Positions 1-11,479 of a stretch of DNA of 64,000 nucleotides are shown here, in pieces (position 1 is the first letter of the stretch; the number at the start of each line of letters is the position of its first letter). The position numbers and the translations under genes are program-made. The DNA comes from Aradus depressus. Taxonomy: Eukaryota > Arthropoda > Insecta > Hemiptera > Aradidae. Location: NCBI GenBank assembly GCA_963662175.1, contig OY759219.1, positions 28,128,908-28,192,907 on the forward strand, given 5' to 3'. The notes below the pieces were generated by a model, which saw nothing but the letters and a program-made list of their open reading frames with translations, searched no databases and had not been told where the DNA came from.

Positions 1-85
1 AAACCGGTACACATTTAAGTATATGTTTGTGGAATTGGACAATATAAGTGTTCAAAAAAGTGTTTTATCTATCATTTTATGTTAT
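1..85 (+). mobile_element. Penelope-like terminal repeat, 3' part, cut by window start
   Basis: The window opens on AAACCGGTACAC followed by a TTTGTGGAATT.GACAATATAAG block. The same block recurs at 6.96, 21.25, 21.56 and 31.75 kb (both strands), where it lies just 3' of a hammerhead-like core. The 5' half of the motif would be outside the window. Confidence 0.55.
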
Positions 86-1130
86 TCATTAGTATTTCCA
101 CTATATCAACACAGAACACAAAAAATGTATTCGTACATTGTTTGAAGACCTTAATCCCAGTTTTAAAACTAAACTGGACCATGGGTAATCCGCATGACAA
201 TTCACAATCATTATTTTTTTTTTAGACATTGTTAAACCTGTTTAATGTGTAACTGAAAAACAATATATGTAAATTGAATCACACAGCTATGTGATTTCAT
301 CTCTCAAGTCAACTATTCGGGTTCAGGTACATTTTGTAAAAGCGATAGCTAATAATGATCCTAAAGGTCACTAAATCATTGTTCGCAGTTCAATATATTC
401 CTTCATGTGCGAGTTCACAAAAATGAAGTCTTCTCGTGTCATAACAAAAATCAAAAGACATTATTTCTTCGCAACATGACACTATATACTTACACGTATT
501 TTCTGATAATAACAATTTCAAGATAATTGTACATATTCAAACTAATTTCATAGCATTTTATGCTATTATTCGCTTTTCAGATGTGTTTTTTGGAATGTTG
601 GCAATAATTTTGGTGCATATTTTAAAATTAGATTAATAAATTACAATTTCGCCATATTTTATTTTCACTCCGATTTCACCTGTCACTTTGCGAATTGATT
701 GATTTTTATGTTTCTCAGTATATTTTCTCAAAAATGTGATTTTTTACAAATATTATACATTTTTTGGCAGACCTTCATTATTATTATAATTTTCAATTCG
801 AATACAAATATTTTATGTACAAATTAATACTCTATCGGAAATAATAATCTAAATAAATATAGAAATTTTGGAAAGCTGGTTTCGCAATTGTTACTTCATT
901 GTCTATGATACTATAGGAATATTATACTAACCTCGTAATTTATTTCGCTGTGTTACGCTGCCCCTATTTTGAAAAATAATATTATCCTTTGAAATGAATA
1001 AAATTAGGAAAAAGAAATTGAAATAGTTCCTAAAAAAGCCCTTTCGATCATGCCTCCATAGTCTTTATATTATGTTCGTTTTTTCTCACACTTTGATAAC
1101 TTAGGTTTTGATAACTTAGAAATTTGTAGC
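86..1130. other. AT-rich intergenic, nothing recognised
   Basis: AT-rich sequence with short homopolymers. I see no credible exon, no repeat shared with the rest of the window and no structured element. Confidence 0.5.
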
Positions 1131-1131
1131 T

Positions 1132-1700
1132 AGACAATGAATAGGGGAAGTTATTTAATCGGTTAGAAATTCGATGTTTAGTTTTGACAAGAATTTTATA
1201 TTTTCCGACTCCATAAATGAAAAAAAAAATGTCCTCCCTGTATGTGAACACTATTGTCGCTCTTCCTCTAAAAACCAATCGACAGTTTGAACTAAAAATC
1301 GATAGTTGACTTGCAAAGGGGCTTCTGAATCCTCATACTAAATTTTGTATCATTACAATGATTGCATCGACATTATTAGGATTTTTGAGTCGACTCCCCC
1401 TTCTCTGAATCCCGCTCTACCCTACGGCTGATTTCTTGGAAAATTAATAGATTGATACATTCATTCATAAAATCGGCAGTAATTGAGGCTTTCCAGTTGA
1501 TATCCCCCCTTGGGTTCGGCCGATTTCACTGGAAAAGAGTCTTTTGGGATTTTGAATTTACATATGAAATTTTGTACCGATAGGTTCATTCTATCCTGTT
1601 CACAGACACAGGCATTTTTATATCATTTTTGGAATCACGGGGTCGGAGAGTATGAAATTCTGGTGAAAATTCACCATCGAATTGCTGGGCAGTAAAACCA
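1132..1700. repeat. Dispersed repeat DR1, rearranged copy
   Basis: About 1132-1235 carries the left part of DR1 (GGGGAAGTTATTTAATCGG) on the + strand; about 1250-1690 carries the rest in the opposite orientation (phrases like GACTTGCAAAGGGGCTTCTGAATC). DR1 is an unclassified family seen many times in the window. The two orientations indicate an inversion or a join of two copies. Confidence 0.6.
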
Positions 1701-2110
1701 ACAATTGAAGGAAAACTTGTTTAATATGATGTATATATATCTTTGATTCATATTATTTTTTATTGTTAATTTATTTATTGTTTATTAATATTTTTTATGT
1801 GCAATAATATTGAATTGACTGTGTAAATATAATTAGTTATATGAATTGAATTATATTTTTGTTAGTGTATATTTTATGTACCAATTATTTTATATTGTTA
1901 TGATTTAATATATATATTTTTTTTTTGAAATATTAAATTATAACATTTTTTCAAGGCTAATATGATTTAGGACTCCCACAGTAGATTGGGGTTCATAGAA
2001 AACTCCTAGTTTAGGAGAAGGTTGCGAGTTGTACGTATAATTGTCGAAAATTGGAAAGTTTTTATTGGAAAAGTACAAAAGAAATTTTTGTATTTAAATT
2101 TTACTTTTTA

Positions 2111-2165
2111 GGCGGCGCCGTTAGCACAGAGGTAACGTGCTTGACTATTGTGCCAAGATCCTTAG
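2111..2165 (+). mobile_element. SINE tRNA-like head, detached
   Basis: Head of the tRNA-derived SINE family (GGCGCCG.TAGC.CAG.GGTAACGTGCTTGACT), followed by a T-run and then by a SINE body in the opposite orientation. The B box is missing. Confidence 0.7.
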
Positions 2166-2215
2166 TTTTTTTTTTTTTTTTTTTTTAATCTTGAGAGGTA
2201 AAAAACTTTGAACAT

Positions 2216-2490
2216 GTTAGGTTAGGTTTTATGACTCATGCCCAGGCTTTAACTAAGAGGTCATATCGCCTACTACAAGAGCGCTCTTTCGTCACTCTGG
2301 TGGACATGAGCCCGACTCTACTGTGGAAGTCCTAAATTTTGTCTACCCTAAATTTTTATTCAGCTAGGGTAGGGGTCTTTAACGAGTACCTGACATCGTA
2401 CAGGCTCGGGACCATCGCTTAATGTCCCATCCGAAGGACGGTGTGCTCAAGTTTATTTAACCTCCCAGATAAAATAAACTAAAAGGCCTC
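2216..2490 (-). mobile_element. SINE body with TTAGG-like tail
   Basis: Reverse-oriented SINE body. On the + strand it begins GTTAGGTTAGG, that is an (AACCT)n tail, then CATGCCCAGGCTTTAACT and the conserved middle part. It ends at the GGCCTC junction and lacks its own tRNA head. Confidence 0.85.
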
Positions 2491-2560
2491 GTGAATGGGA
2501 TGTTAAGAAATGGTCCCGACGCTGTGCGATGTCAGGTACTCGTTAAAATCTTGCTCTTGT
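2488..2560 (+). mobile_element. SINE middle fragment
   Basis: Short + strand piece of the SINE body (GGGATGTTAAG, GATGTCAGGTACTCGTTAAA). It abuts the reverse copy, so the region is an inverted SINE junction. Confidence 0.7.
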
Positions 2561-4317
2561 CTATCAGAAGAGCGAAAATCCCTCTAATATCGTCGTAGTC
2601 AAAAAAAACAAATGAACAATTTTACTCATCATAAAGTAGATAATAGAGAGGTTGTCAAAATGGGCTTTAAGTGACAAACCATTTTCTAATTAAGCTATTT
2701 GAAAATTCGGTTCCTCTCCATTCTGTTCCAAAAACATTGGCCATATTCTCGACCATCTGTGTTGGTATTCCCTTCGCTAACTCACCCCGGGGACATATTT
2801 TCATCTCAAGAAAATGTATATTATGTTTTATACGCTTCCCTTGGTATGTAAACACTAATCTTTACCCATAGTCAAAGTAAAAATAGTGTTTTACAACTTT
2901 CATTCGCTCATCACAAGTAAACTAATATTATTTCGCTCTTATTTTTATTATCTTTATTCTTTTTCTAATATTATTACATGCTTTTATATTTATTGTCCAA
3001 GCTAGATTTAACATTTATTCTTTTTGTTTGTTTATTATTGAACTTCTATATACGTAACTGCATTACTTCCACATTTGAGAAAGAATTATGTAAAATACGT
3101 ACGTACATAAGAATTGGCTAAATATATCGTTAAAATACATAAATTCTGTATGTATTTTAAAGAATTATGTAACAAGTTTTTATTTACTTCTTTTACAGTT
3201 ACAAAGATGATAAACATGAAATTTCTTAATATTTTTTTTTTTTTTAATGTAAATTCGATTTTATGGTTGTGATTTTTGACAAAACTTGTGAGTAGTATTT
3301 TTATTTTTATTTTTTCTAAGTAAATATTTATATTTTTGTATAGTAATTTAGAAGCGTCGATTTAGTCTAATAAATGTGATTTTATTATTTTTTTTTTTTT
3401 ATTTAAATTACATTTGGGACCATTCATTTATTTTTTCGAATTTATTATTAGTATGATGGTGATACACACGGGCGTGTGATGGTTCATAATGCTTTTTCAT
3501 TGAAAAAATATTTTCAGTTTGAAATTACATTTAAAAAAATTAAATTCTGGTTGCTCCACACTGACTGCGGGAAACAAATGTTTGAAAAAACACTGATCTT
3601 CATGACAATTTTATTTTATATTTATCTTATACAAAATTTTCGATGCAAATTTTATCGGAATGGAATGTTTGTCAGTCATTATGCTGTTTACACTCTTAGT
3701 CATTTATAGAAAATATTATGTTCCTAAATTGTTCAATTAATTGTTTTATTATTATTATTTTTAAATTATCGTATTTATGTATGATCATTAATGTTTAATG
3801 TTGTCTAAATTATACTTGAAATACTAATAATTATTATTATTAACAATATATATATTTATAATGAATATTTTATGCTTCCTTCCGTTTTAAAGAAATATTT
3901 ATCGATAATGAATGTTGTGGCCTATTTTATTTATGTTTTATTAAAGATAAATTTACTTAACGTAAATCTTTTTTGTGATCATAATAATAATTTACTTTCT
4001 TATGTTGTATTAATAAATATTTTTAATTTTGTTGTTATAAATATATTTGTCATTTAAATGTTAAACTTTTATTATATTCACAAATTATTCAATAAGTTCT
4101 TTTACTACACGTAAAAAACATGTAGGAAAGTGTGTTTTTAGGTATTTTTAAACTTATACCCGCATTATGTAAGTCATTGCAACACCTTGTAACTCGATTA
4201 TGTAGTTTTAAATAGGTTATGTTATATTTCCATGTAGAACATTGTGTAAAGGGTCGTTTCCCATATATATATATATATATATATTGATTTTTTTTGTACA
4301 TTTAAAGCTTTTATTAT
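2561..4317. other. AT-rich intergenic
   Basis: AT-rich sequence with many TTATTA-type runs and a short (AT)n at about 4263-4283. No exon with splice signals and no recognised element apart from simple sequence. Confidence 0.45.
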
Positions 4318-4716
4318 ATTTGTTTTCTTCTTTAAGGCATTTCGACCACGAGGGTCATAAATGCCTGATGGATGCAGGTCTGTGGGGATCCTACCGGGCG
4401 CAGATTTATAATAGTAAAGGTCGAGATTGCTGTATACGGAATAGTAAGGCTACGTGATGAAGACAATTTTTTTTTTTTTAATAGGAGGTTTGTGAAGTTC
4501 ATGAAATAGTTGCGTAATTTGAGAGCTATTATTGGATAGAATTTCGGAAATATTTACCGCAAGGTTGAAATTATCCCGCTGGGGACTATATGCCATGCAT
4601 TCAGTTGGAATGTGTCTGATAGACAGTCCCACCCCGCAGGACTGACAGAGGAGGGGGTTCCTGAGCCGTCAGGTATCCATGGGTCAGCCTGGTGTGCCTC
4701 ATGAGTAACCGAGTCA
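4318..4716 (-). mobile_element. LINE 3' fragment (C-terminal zinc-knuckle region)
   Basis: On the - strand 4716-4450 reads HTRLTHGYLTAQEPPPLCQ.CGVGLSIRHIPTECMAYSP. This is the cysteine/histidine motif that ends the ORF2 of many insect non-LTR retrotransposons (HTRLTHGYL..PP.C..C.....RHIL.EC). It is followed by a 3' UTR with the inverted phrase GGCATTTATGACC / GGTCGAAATGCC. The element is 5' truncated with no reverse transcriptase core. The clade is not determined. Confidence 0.75.
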
Positions 4717-4969
4717 AAATTATTTAAAAAATGTATTATATATTTAAAATAACTAAATGAAAAAAATGGAAATATATATAACTTTATTTTTAATTTTAGT
4801 TTTATATTAATTGTGGAAAAAGGAAAGAATAAGTAAGTTATTACTGAACGAACACATTCTCAACTAAAGACCCGGGGATTTCCTAGTTGAAAGTCTAGCC
4901 TCTTCCTTCGGATATCGGATGTACCTATATAAATGATTCGCACTCAGCAGTATTGTCTTCATTTATAAC

Positions 4970-5215
4970 CTAGACCTTAATAAATAAATAAAACAAACTT
5001 AGTTTTTTGAAATATTGTCTGTTCCACAATAAATGTGTACATGTACAACCGGTTTCGCCATTACACCATTGTCATGTTTAGTTATAAAGTCTATGTTTTT
5101 AACTAAATGTAACGATGGTGTAATGCAGAAACCAGAAGTTCATGTATGAATCTTTTTGTGGAATAGACAATATTTCAAAGTTGGTTTTATTTATTTATTA
5201 CATGTTTCCACAATA
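4970..5215. mobile_element. Penelope-like terminal repeats, inverted pair
   Basis: The - strand copy at about 4975-5070 includes a decayed hammerhead (ACA-UGACAA ... GGCGAAACCGGUUGU). The + strand copy at about 5100-5215 includes ACGATGGTGTAATG.AGAAACC followed by GTGGAATAGACAATATTTCAAAG. Both cores carry changes at conserved positions. Head-to-head repeats are usual for Penelope-like elements. Confidence 0.55.
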
Positions 5216-5925
5216 TGTCCAATTTTTTCAACTCAGAAGTTATTGTGGAAACTTAAAAGACATCATTGAATTATTTTCTGAACTATAGGGGATATTTAAA
5301 TTTTTGTGAAACATTTTTCCAAGTGACATAGAAGGGAGCATTGACAATCGTTAGAGAGCTTTTCTATGTACACTGTACACATTGAATTGTTTGGCTGTAC
5401 CCTGTAATTCGGGCGCCAAATTGGGCGCAGTTTTGCAATTTGATCGTTGTCTCAGTTGATCTTGAAAATTTAAAGTACTTTTCATTTTATTTTTATTTAT
5501 GAAAAATATGAAGTTTACAAGGTGCTGTTATGTACTATAAACGTTTGTAAATTTGAATAATAAAAAGATTATTATATTTTGAATAACAGTATTAACATAA
5601 TATTTATATATATAAATTTATAGTCATATAATAATTATATTGTTTTAATAAGGGAAGGATTGCAATTTTTTCAAGAGACTGATCTTTATTCTTGCCATGA
5701 ATGGCAGCAAGAAAGAATTTTTTTTTTTAGTCTTTATGGTACGGTCTTAGGTATATTTTTATAAATATGTATACATTGTGGTAGAAGTAAAGATATAGGA
5801 ATCTGCTTTTATAGTGTTACAATATGATATACTTAATTTTCAAAATTCGCAAATTGTATGCAAGTTTTTTTTCTTTAGTTATTGTGTTACCTTACTTATT
5901 TCTTATTTTACTATTTAAATAGTGC
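5216..5925. other. AT-rich intergenic
   Basis: AT-rich with a short inverted stretch at 5692-5712 (TTCTTGCCATGAATGGCAGCAAGAA). No gene or recognised repeat. Confidence 0.4.
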
Positions 5926-5929
5926 TTAA

Positions 5930-6450
5930 TAGAGAGTCCCGGTGAATACATGCGATAAATGCCGCAGAAATACATGCGCAAAGTCTATAAAACTTGATTC
6001 AAGTTTGATGTATAAATAATGACCTACAAATTGACCGTTTGCGAGAATAATCAATATTTGACTTACATAGGCTCTTCTAAATCCGCATACTAAAGTTTTT
6101 GTCGATAAATTCATTACTTTGTCAGTTTTTAGGGTTTTTGAGTTGAGCCCCCTCTAAACCCCCTTTCCTTTCGGTTGATTCTGCTGAAAATTAATAAGAG
6201 TCTTCGTTATAAGGTTTTGAACGTATATATGAAATTTTGTATTAATCCATTCTGTACATCGGCAGTTATTAGACTTTTTGTGTTAAGCCTCCCACCTAAT
6301 CCCCCTTTATCTTGGGCCGTATTGATTAAAAATCAATAGATTCCATCCTTATGGGGTTCTGGACACAAATATCAAATTTCGTGTTGTTGCATTAATTATA
6401 TTAGGAATGATCGTGTTCACAGACACACCTGGACAGAAATAAAATAAGTT
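5930..6450 (-). repeat. Dispersed repeat DR1
   Basis: Reverse-oriented DR1 with two internal units (each with a TTGAG..GCC-rich stretch, CCGATT/TTAATAG and an AAATTTTGTAT phrase). Similar units recur at 39.1-39.8 and 48.1-48.5 kb. Confidence 0.6.
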
Positions 6451-6539
6451 TTTTTAAATTTATTTTTCATAAAATCCGCGATATAATCGTTCTCTTCTAT
6501 AAGCATGAAAATGTATTTATTATAAAAGTTTCAAACACA

Positions 6540-7045
6540 ACTCAGTGGAAAGCTAATAAAATAAATAAAAACGAAGAACTTGTTCATATTTTCTACTTTT
6601 ACAAAAATATATAATATAGTATATAAAGAGGGCGCTAGTAGCTCAGTGGTATGCGTGCTTGTCTTTTGAGAACGTGGATTCGAAACCCGACCGAGGCCCT
6701 TAGTTTATTTTATCCGCCGTCCTTCGAATGGGACGTTAAGCGATGGTCCCGAGCCTGTACGATGTCAGGTACTCGTTAAAGACCCCTGCCCTAGGTGAAT
6801 AAAAATTTAGGGTAGGCAAAATTGAGGACTCCCACAGTAGAGTCGGGCTCATGTCCACCAGAGTAACGAAAGAGCGCCCTGGTAGTAGGCGATATGACCT
6901 CGTAGTTGAAGCCCGGGCATGAGTCATAAAACCTAACCTATAGTATATAAATATACGCCAAAACCGGTACATTTTATGTATACATTTTTGTGGAATTAGA
7001 CAATTTAAAAGTTAAACAAATTCATTGTTGTTATTTATTATATAA
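6540..7045. mobile_element. Penelope-like inverted terminal repeats, split by a SINE
   Basis: About 6540-6615 is a reverse copy (AATAAAATAAATAAAAACG.AGAACTTGTTC) and 6952-7045 a forward copy (CAAAACCGGTACA, TTTTTGTGGAATTAGACAAT). A SINE has inserted between the two. Confidence 0.55.
6628..6939 (+). mobile_element. SINE, near full length, with TSD
   Basis: tRNA-derived SINE with A-box-like TAGCTCAGTGGT and B-box-like GATTCGAAACCC, the conserved body (GGGACGTTAAGCGATGGTCC) and the tail CATAAAACCTAACCT. A 12-bp target-site duplication, ATAGTATATAAA, flanks it at 6616-6627 and 6940-6951. This copy has lost the short stretch between the head and the CCGTCCTTCG motif. Confidence 0.93.
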
Positions 7046-7589
7046 TTAACATTATCCATTCCACATCAAAATGGACCAATTTGAGAACGTAATACCTCAC
7101 CAATTTATATTATTTTTTACTTGAACATTTGTAGTGGTGCTACACTAATGAAAAAATCCAAATTTGTAGATCAATTGAGCTATTAGTTAACGAGAAATAA
7201 TATGTCAACAATTGGAAAAACTATAATTGAAAATGAGGTACTGAAGAGTGCATTTGTCGCACGGTGTGCACCGGGCCTAAAGGCACTGTGCAATTATACA
7301 GGGTGTTTTCCTTCAAGAATATAGAATCTCTGGTTTGAATAAAAAAAAAGAAAAACTTATCTATTCACCCGAATTATTGTATATTTAAATGTCTGAACGA
7401 ATGAAGGATGTTGCGCCTAGTAAAGATATGGCCTATGCTATTCATTTTATTGTCAAATTGATTCAGTTTATTTATATATTTTTAGTGTGCCCAAATAGAG
7501 TAGGCGGTATGGCATGTTCTGTTTGAACTTGAAAGGAATAAAACTTGTTTATTTATGATATTGTCTAATTTCACCAACTATATTTACAT

Positions 7590-7623
7590 GGGAGTACTTT
7601 CGGTATTTCTATCATCCTCAGCC
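7590..7623 (-). ncRNA. Hammerhead-like motif (palindrome left arm)
   Basis: On the - strand: GG, CUGAGGA, U, GAUA-GAAA-UACC, GAAA, GUAC, UC, CC. One helix II mismatch compared with the + arm. Helix I is only 2 bp, so activity is doubtful. Confidence 0.5.
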
Positions 7624-7664
7624 AAAAGCATAAGAGATAAGACAGTCTTATCTCTTATGCTTTT

Positions 7665-7698
7665 GGCTGAGGATGGTAGAAATACCGAAAGTACTCCC
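7665..7698 (+). ncRNA. Hammerhead-like motif (palindrome right arm)
   Basis: CUGAGGA (7667-7673), an extra U, helix II GGUA/UACC closed by a GAAA tetraloop, GAAA (7687-7690), GUAC, then UC with predicted cleavage after 7696. Helix I is weak (GG/CC). Confidence 0.55.
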
Positions 7699-7889
7699 AT
7701 GTATATATAGTTGGTGAAATTAGACAATATCATAAATAAACAAGTTTTATTCCTTTCAAGTTCATTTGAATTATTTCACAATATCTCTGCAATAATGTCA
7801 GTTTTCATGTTCTGTTTGGTTATTGAAAGTTAAAGATCTCCAAGTATTAATGTCAGAATAAATTTCTGCGATCTGTATCGATATAGTGT

Positions 7890-8112
7890 TAAGCTAATAA
7901 AATATATAAAAACAAAGAACGTGTTTAACGTTTATATTGTGGTACTTCCACGAAAATATATACATGAGTATTCGGGTTACGCCATCGTCATCGTCAGAAC
8001 ATTTGGCAGAACTGATGGCGTGAACCGAATTCGGTGAACTTTATATATTTTTGTGAAATTAATCAATATAAAAGTTGAAACACGTTCTTTATTTTATTTA
8101 TTTTAAAAGTAT
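7890..8112. mobile_element. Penelope-like inverted terminal repeats, back to back
   Basis: Two facing arms: AGCTAATAAAATATATAAAAAC... on the left, ...GTTCTTTATTTTATTTATTTTAAAA on the right. Decayed hammerhead cores sit at the centre: - strand CUGACGA...CCGAAU, + strand CUGAUG.GCGUGAACCGAAUUCGG. GAAA has become GAAU in both, so both look inactive. Confidence 0.6.
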
Positions 8113-8261
8113 TAATTGGACTAAAACTACCACATCCACTTGAATTCTGAACTACAGTTTTCGTTCTTGAAAAGTGGTATACTCCCCTTTCATTACCGTT
8201 CAATGATTTAATACTATTAAAAATTATGCCATATTCTGAAGAAAAAAAATGAAAATAAATC

Positions 8262-8315
8262 TCATTATTCTAGGACTGAGGTCCCCTAAGAATAATTACA
8301 TATAAAATAAATAAA
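8262..8315. repeat. Retroelement 3' tail with GGTCCC hairpin
   Basis: AATGAAAATAAATCTCATTATTCTA-type phrase followed by GAGGTCCCCTAAGAATAA. The same tail recurs at 29.24 and 55.72 kb, which suggests the 3' end of one LINE or SINE family. Confidence 0.45.
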
Positions 8316-8800
8316 ATGAAGTATAGTACCAGTCATTATTTCCAAAATATTTTTTTTACTCTGAAAGATTTTAGATTTAAAGCAATCATTACTTATACAT
8401 TTTCATGTAAATACATTAATTGTTCATATATAATACATTGCTACAGCATCACTTCTCCCATTTATGGTTTGCCTTCTCAAAAAATAATAATTTCAAACGT
8501 TTCAAGAAGCAGCACTCCCTATCATCAGTGTCTATAATACCTGTGTTCTTCAGGTTAACTATTCCTTGTGTCAATTAAATAGACTTCTATATTTAACACC
8601 TAATCTGTTTAAATAAATATGTTCTATAATAGAAAGTTACGGATTGACAGAAGGAATATTTCACCTAAAGAACACAATGTGTGTATATGTCATATACTAT
8701 AGCTATTGATGAGAGTGTATCCCGAATTGTTTGAAATAACTATTTTTTTGAGATGATAAAAATAAATGGAAAAAATAATGCTGTAAAATATATTATATAT
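8316..8800. mobile_element. Foldback element with hammerhead-like core (family F/G)
   Basis: Left arm (about 8316-8540) and right arm (about 8620-8800) share CATTTATTTTTTGCCTTCTCAA-like and CATCACTTCTCCC-like phrases in inverted orientation. The same pair of arms is seen at 25.7-26.2 and 28.05-28.86 kb. The right-arm core is decayed (UUGAUGA ... GAAU). Confidence 0.6.
8494..8530 (-). ncRNA. Hammerhead-like motif, long wobble-rich helix II
   Basis: Minus strand CUGAUGA (8522-8528), U, AGGGAG / CUUCUU pairing (with GU pairs), GAAA, CGUU. Helix I is only 2 bp. Confidence 0.4.
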
Positions 8801-9640
8801 GAATTAAGAACTATTTATTGTTCTTTTGAACTCGTTTGCAAGAATTTTGGAGTACTGCTAATTAGTCAGTACTCTCTCAAACCAATTATTATTATTGACT
8901 TTTAAAGTTAAAATTTTAAATAATTATTGTTTTATACTCATTAATCGTTTAACAATATAATCATTGCTTGAACAATATATTCATTTTAAAAATTTATTTT
9001 ATTATACCGTCATCTAGTCTTAATATTGATTCAGAAATTGTTATGTAAACTACTTGTAAAGAAATAAATTGTATGTGGAAGATTGAAATTTTATTTTGCC
9101 CCCTGTTATTCTATTTCAATTTATTTATTAGCCCTTAGGAAATACATATTTTAGGCAAGGGGTTCGGCCTGATATATATTATTACCTACCTCATTATTCT
9201 ATTTACTTTTTATATACATCAATTCATTCCTCCAACATTTGTAGAGAACAGTGCATTTTGAGCGTTGTGATGAATTGCTATAAGTTAGTTTTAATATTGT
9301 GACAAATTTTGTTTGTTTTAATTTCTTTGTGATGGGATTGTGTACATTTTGTTTTAGGACTTTTTTGTAATGTTTTTTAATTTTGATATGCTTGGTTAGA
9401 CGTATTCCGCCAAGAGATACTTGGTTTTGGGGGCTTCAATTTTGACTTCCAAAAAAAAAAAAAAGTTTGAGTCCAATCAGTACTCTCATACTTACGTGTT
9501 AACATCGTGTACTGGTTCACTGGAAAAGGAGGAAATGACATTTTGGTAGCCAAATTTTTAATGTAACAATATTTTATTTAATTAATGCGATAGGCTAATG
9601 AAATCTAAAATAAGATATATGTGAATATATACAGATACAG
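8801..9640. other. AT-rich intergenic
   Basis: No gene recognised. The flanks of the SINE fragment at 9641 are inverted copies of GATATATGTGAATATATAC-like sequence (about 9612-9635 and 9718-9745). Confidence 0.4.
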
Positions 9641-9707
9641 AGCGCTCTGGTAGTAGGCGATATGACCTCGTAGTTAAAGCCCGGGCATGAGTCATAATAA
9701 CTAACTA
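9641..9707 (+). mobile_element. SINE 3' fragment
   Basis: 5'-truncated SINE: GAGCGCTCTGG..GTAGGCGATATGACC..AAAGCCCGGGCATGAGTCAT then the AATAACTAACTA tail variant. No duplication is evident. Confidence 0.85.
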
Positions 9708-9709
9708 GA

Positions 9710-10660
9710 GTATTGTAATGTATATTCACATATCTATAATATAGATATAAAAAAAAAAATCGATGTATAACTGGGTTTTAAAAGCAAGAAATAAATGGGA
9801 GAAATGTAGTTTTGATAAATATATTATAAAAATCGGTCAAGTGTAAACTATACTTGCACAATTAGTGTTCCGTGCCTTCAGCCCCCCAGTTATAAGGAAA
9901 TAAACAAGTAGATTGTTTATAACAATTGATCGCGCTACAATTTTTCAATCCTGATCATTTTGACTCAATCTACACCTAGTTCTCAATGTTCATGATTTTT
10001 TCCTTTTGGTGATAAGGGTGGGGGGCAGCAATTGTTAAGCGTTTTTCCAGATTTTTTTTTTTTTTAAATACATCATATATATTGTTGAATTCTTACTTCA
10101 ATATGCTTGCTTTCATTTGACACCTTAAACGATGCCATTGAAATTTATTTTTTTCCATTTCCCAATTTATCCCCTCAAATTAACCCCAGAATCAAAAATT
10201 AACTTTTTATACTTCATGTCTATAATTGGGCCACCACACTCTTGTGTTCATTTTCAAATTTGTACGTCGAATTGTTTCAGAAAAAATCGCCTGTGACAGA
10301 CGGACGGACACCGAAGCGATTCCATATGTGTTCCGTTTTGCTAATTTTGGCATGGAACACTAATATCTGAAATAAACTTATTAAAGATTATTATTTTAAA
10401 TTGGGCTTATATAAATTTTTTGGCAATCAATTGATTCCTGCCATTACTGATGAGGCATTCTAATTCAATATAATTATTATTTTACCCTAAAACTCTGTCA
10501 TATTTACTTGGTTACCCCAAATGTACATAGAAATCTAAAAAAGAAGAAGAATTCAATTGCATATTTTTTTGAAATAGGAAATACACGATAAAGCGAATGG
10601 AAGAAGATTGCTCACGTTACAATTCAAGATAAGAATTTTCAATGTTGAATTGGCAATACA
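9710..10660. other. Upstream region of the PDZ gene, no element recognised
   Basis: AT-rich. Contains the phrase CCTGTGACAGACGGACGGACA (about 10290), common in dispersed insect repeats. I cannot assign a family or a regulatory element. Confidence 0.35.
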
Positions 10661-10689
10661 TCAATCAGTGGCTGCCAATTTAATTCGAG

Positions 10690-10776
10690 TCAGTATTCGT
10701 TCAACTGAGCTCTTGTCCAGGTGAGTGTTGTGGCCTCAGATTTGGATGTTGGTGAGATTCTACAATATTGTACAAG
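10690..10776 (+). promoter_or_regulatory. Candidate initiator and 5' UTR exon of the PDZ gene
   Basis: TCAGT at 10690-10694 matches the arthropod initiator. Two good donors follow: CAG|GTGAGT after 10720 and CAAG|GTAAGT after 10776. The first coding exon (12059) opens with its ATG one base after the acceptor, so at least one non-coding exon must lie upstream. This is the best candidate I see; transcript data would be needed to place the start. Confidence 0.4.
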
Positions 10777-11479
10777 GTAAGTCTTTATTATTTTATATTA
10801 TTATTAATATATGTATAACTATTTACTTTATTTATACAAATTGTTTAACTTTTTTTTTGACCTCTTCTCATTTATAATCTCTTCATTGACATTTAATAGT
10901 TGGATAAACGCCAGCAAAACTCATCGCAGATTGATCAGTTACAATTGTAAAAAATAATATTAATCTGATTATTGCAGCATTGATAAAATAATTATAAATT
11001 CAAAAATATATTTAAATTAATAATAGTAGGATCAAAATAGGGATAGCAAAAAAATTAATGAGTAAAAGAAAATTTGATAGCACAATATTAGCTCGAAATA
11101 TTTCTATTTATGAAAATGATTTAGGGCGAATTAGGAGATTATATCAGTTTTTTGTTGAAAATTGTCATTTCTACAACAAAAAGAAGACTGTAAATGACCA
11201 GATATGGCCCCTCACTTCCCCACCACAAATTAATCAACTTGGGCTAGAAACTCAATATTTGATTTACATAGTGGCTCTATTGAGCATATTTACAACTGGT
11301 AAAATCGATGACAATTATGGATACAGGACAAAGTGAATAAATAGAAATAGGTAGAATAATACATTTAAAGAATATAATAAATAAAAAATATAAATGTCTC
11401 CAGAAAGTGTTGGATATAATATATAACATATAAACGGTGGATATAATATATAAACGATTTTCTGAAAAATGTTTTTTTT

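Larger units (their letters stand above)
7526..7766. mobile_element. Palindromic foldback element with hammerhead-like arms
   Basis: Nearly perfect ~115-bp inverted repeat centred near 7643. Each arm contains, in order: TTGGCTGAGGAT, a short hairpin, CCGAAAGTACTCCCATG, then TAGACAATAT and an AAACAAGTTTTATT end. The arms are the same sequence as the arms of the larger palindrome at 46.96-47.64 kb. I read it as an inverted dimer of a Penelope-like terminal repeat. Confidence 0.8.

Noticed and set aside
9612..9745. MITE formed by inverted flanks around a SINE fragment
   Set aside because: The arms are short AT-rich GATATATGTGAATATA-like sequence; chance cannot be ruled out.
11058..11336. 92-aa protein in PDZ intron
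   Set aside because: No family signature or repeat match; could be chance in AT-rich DNA.
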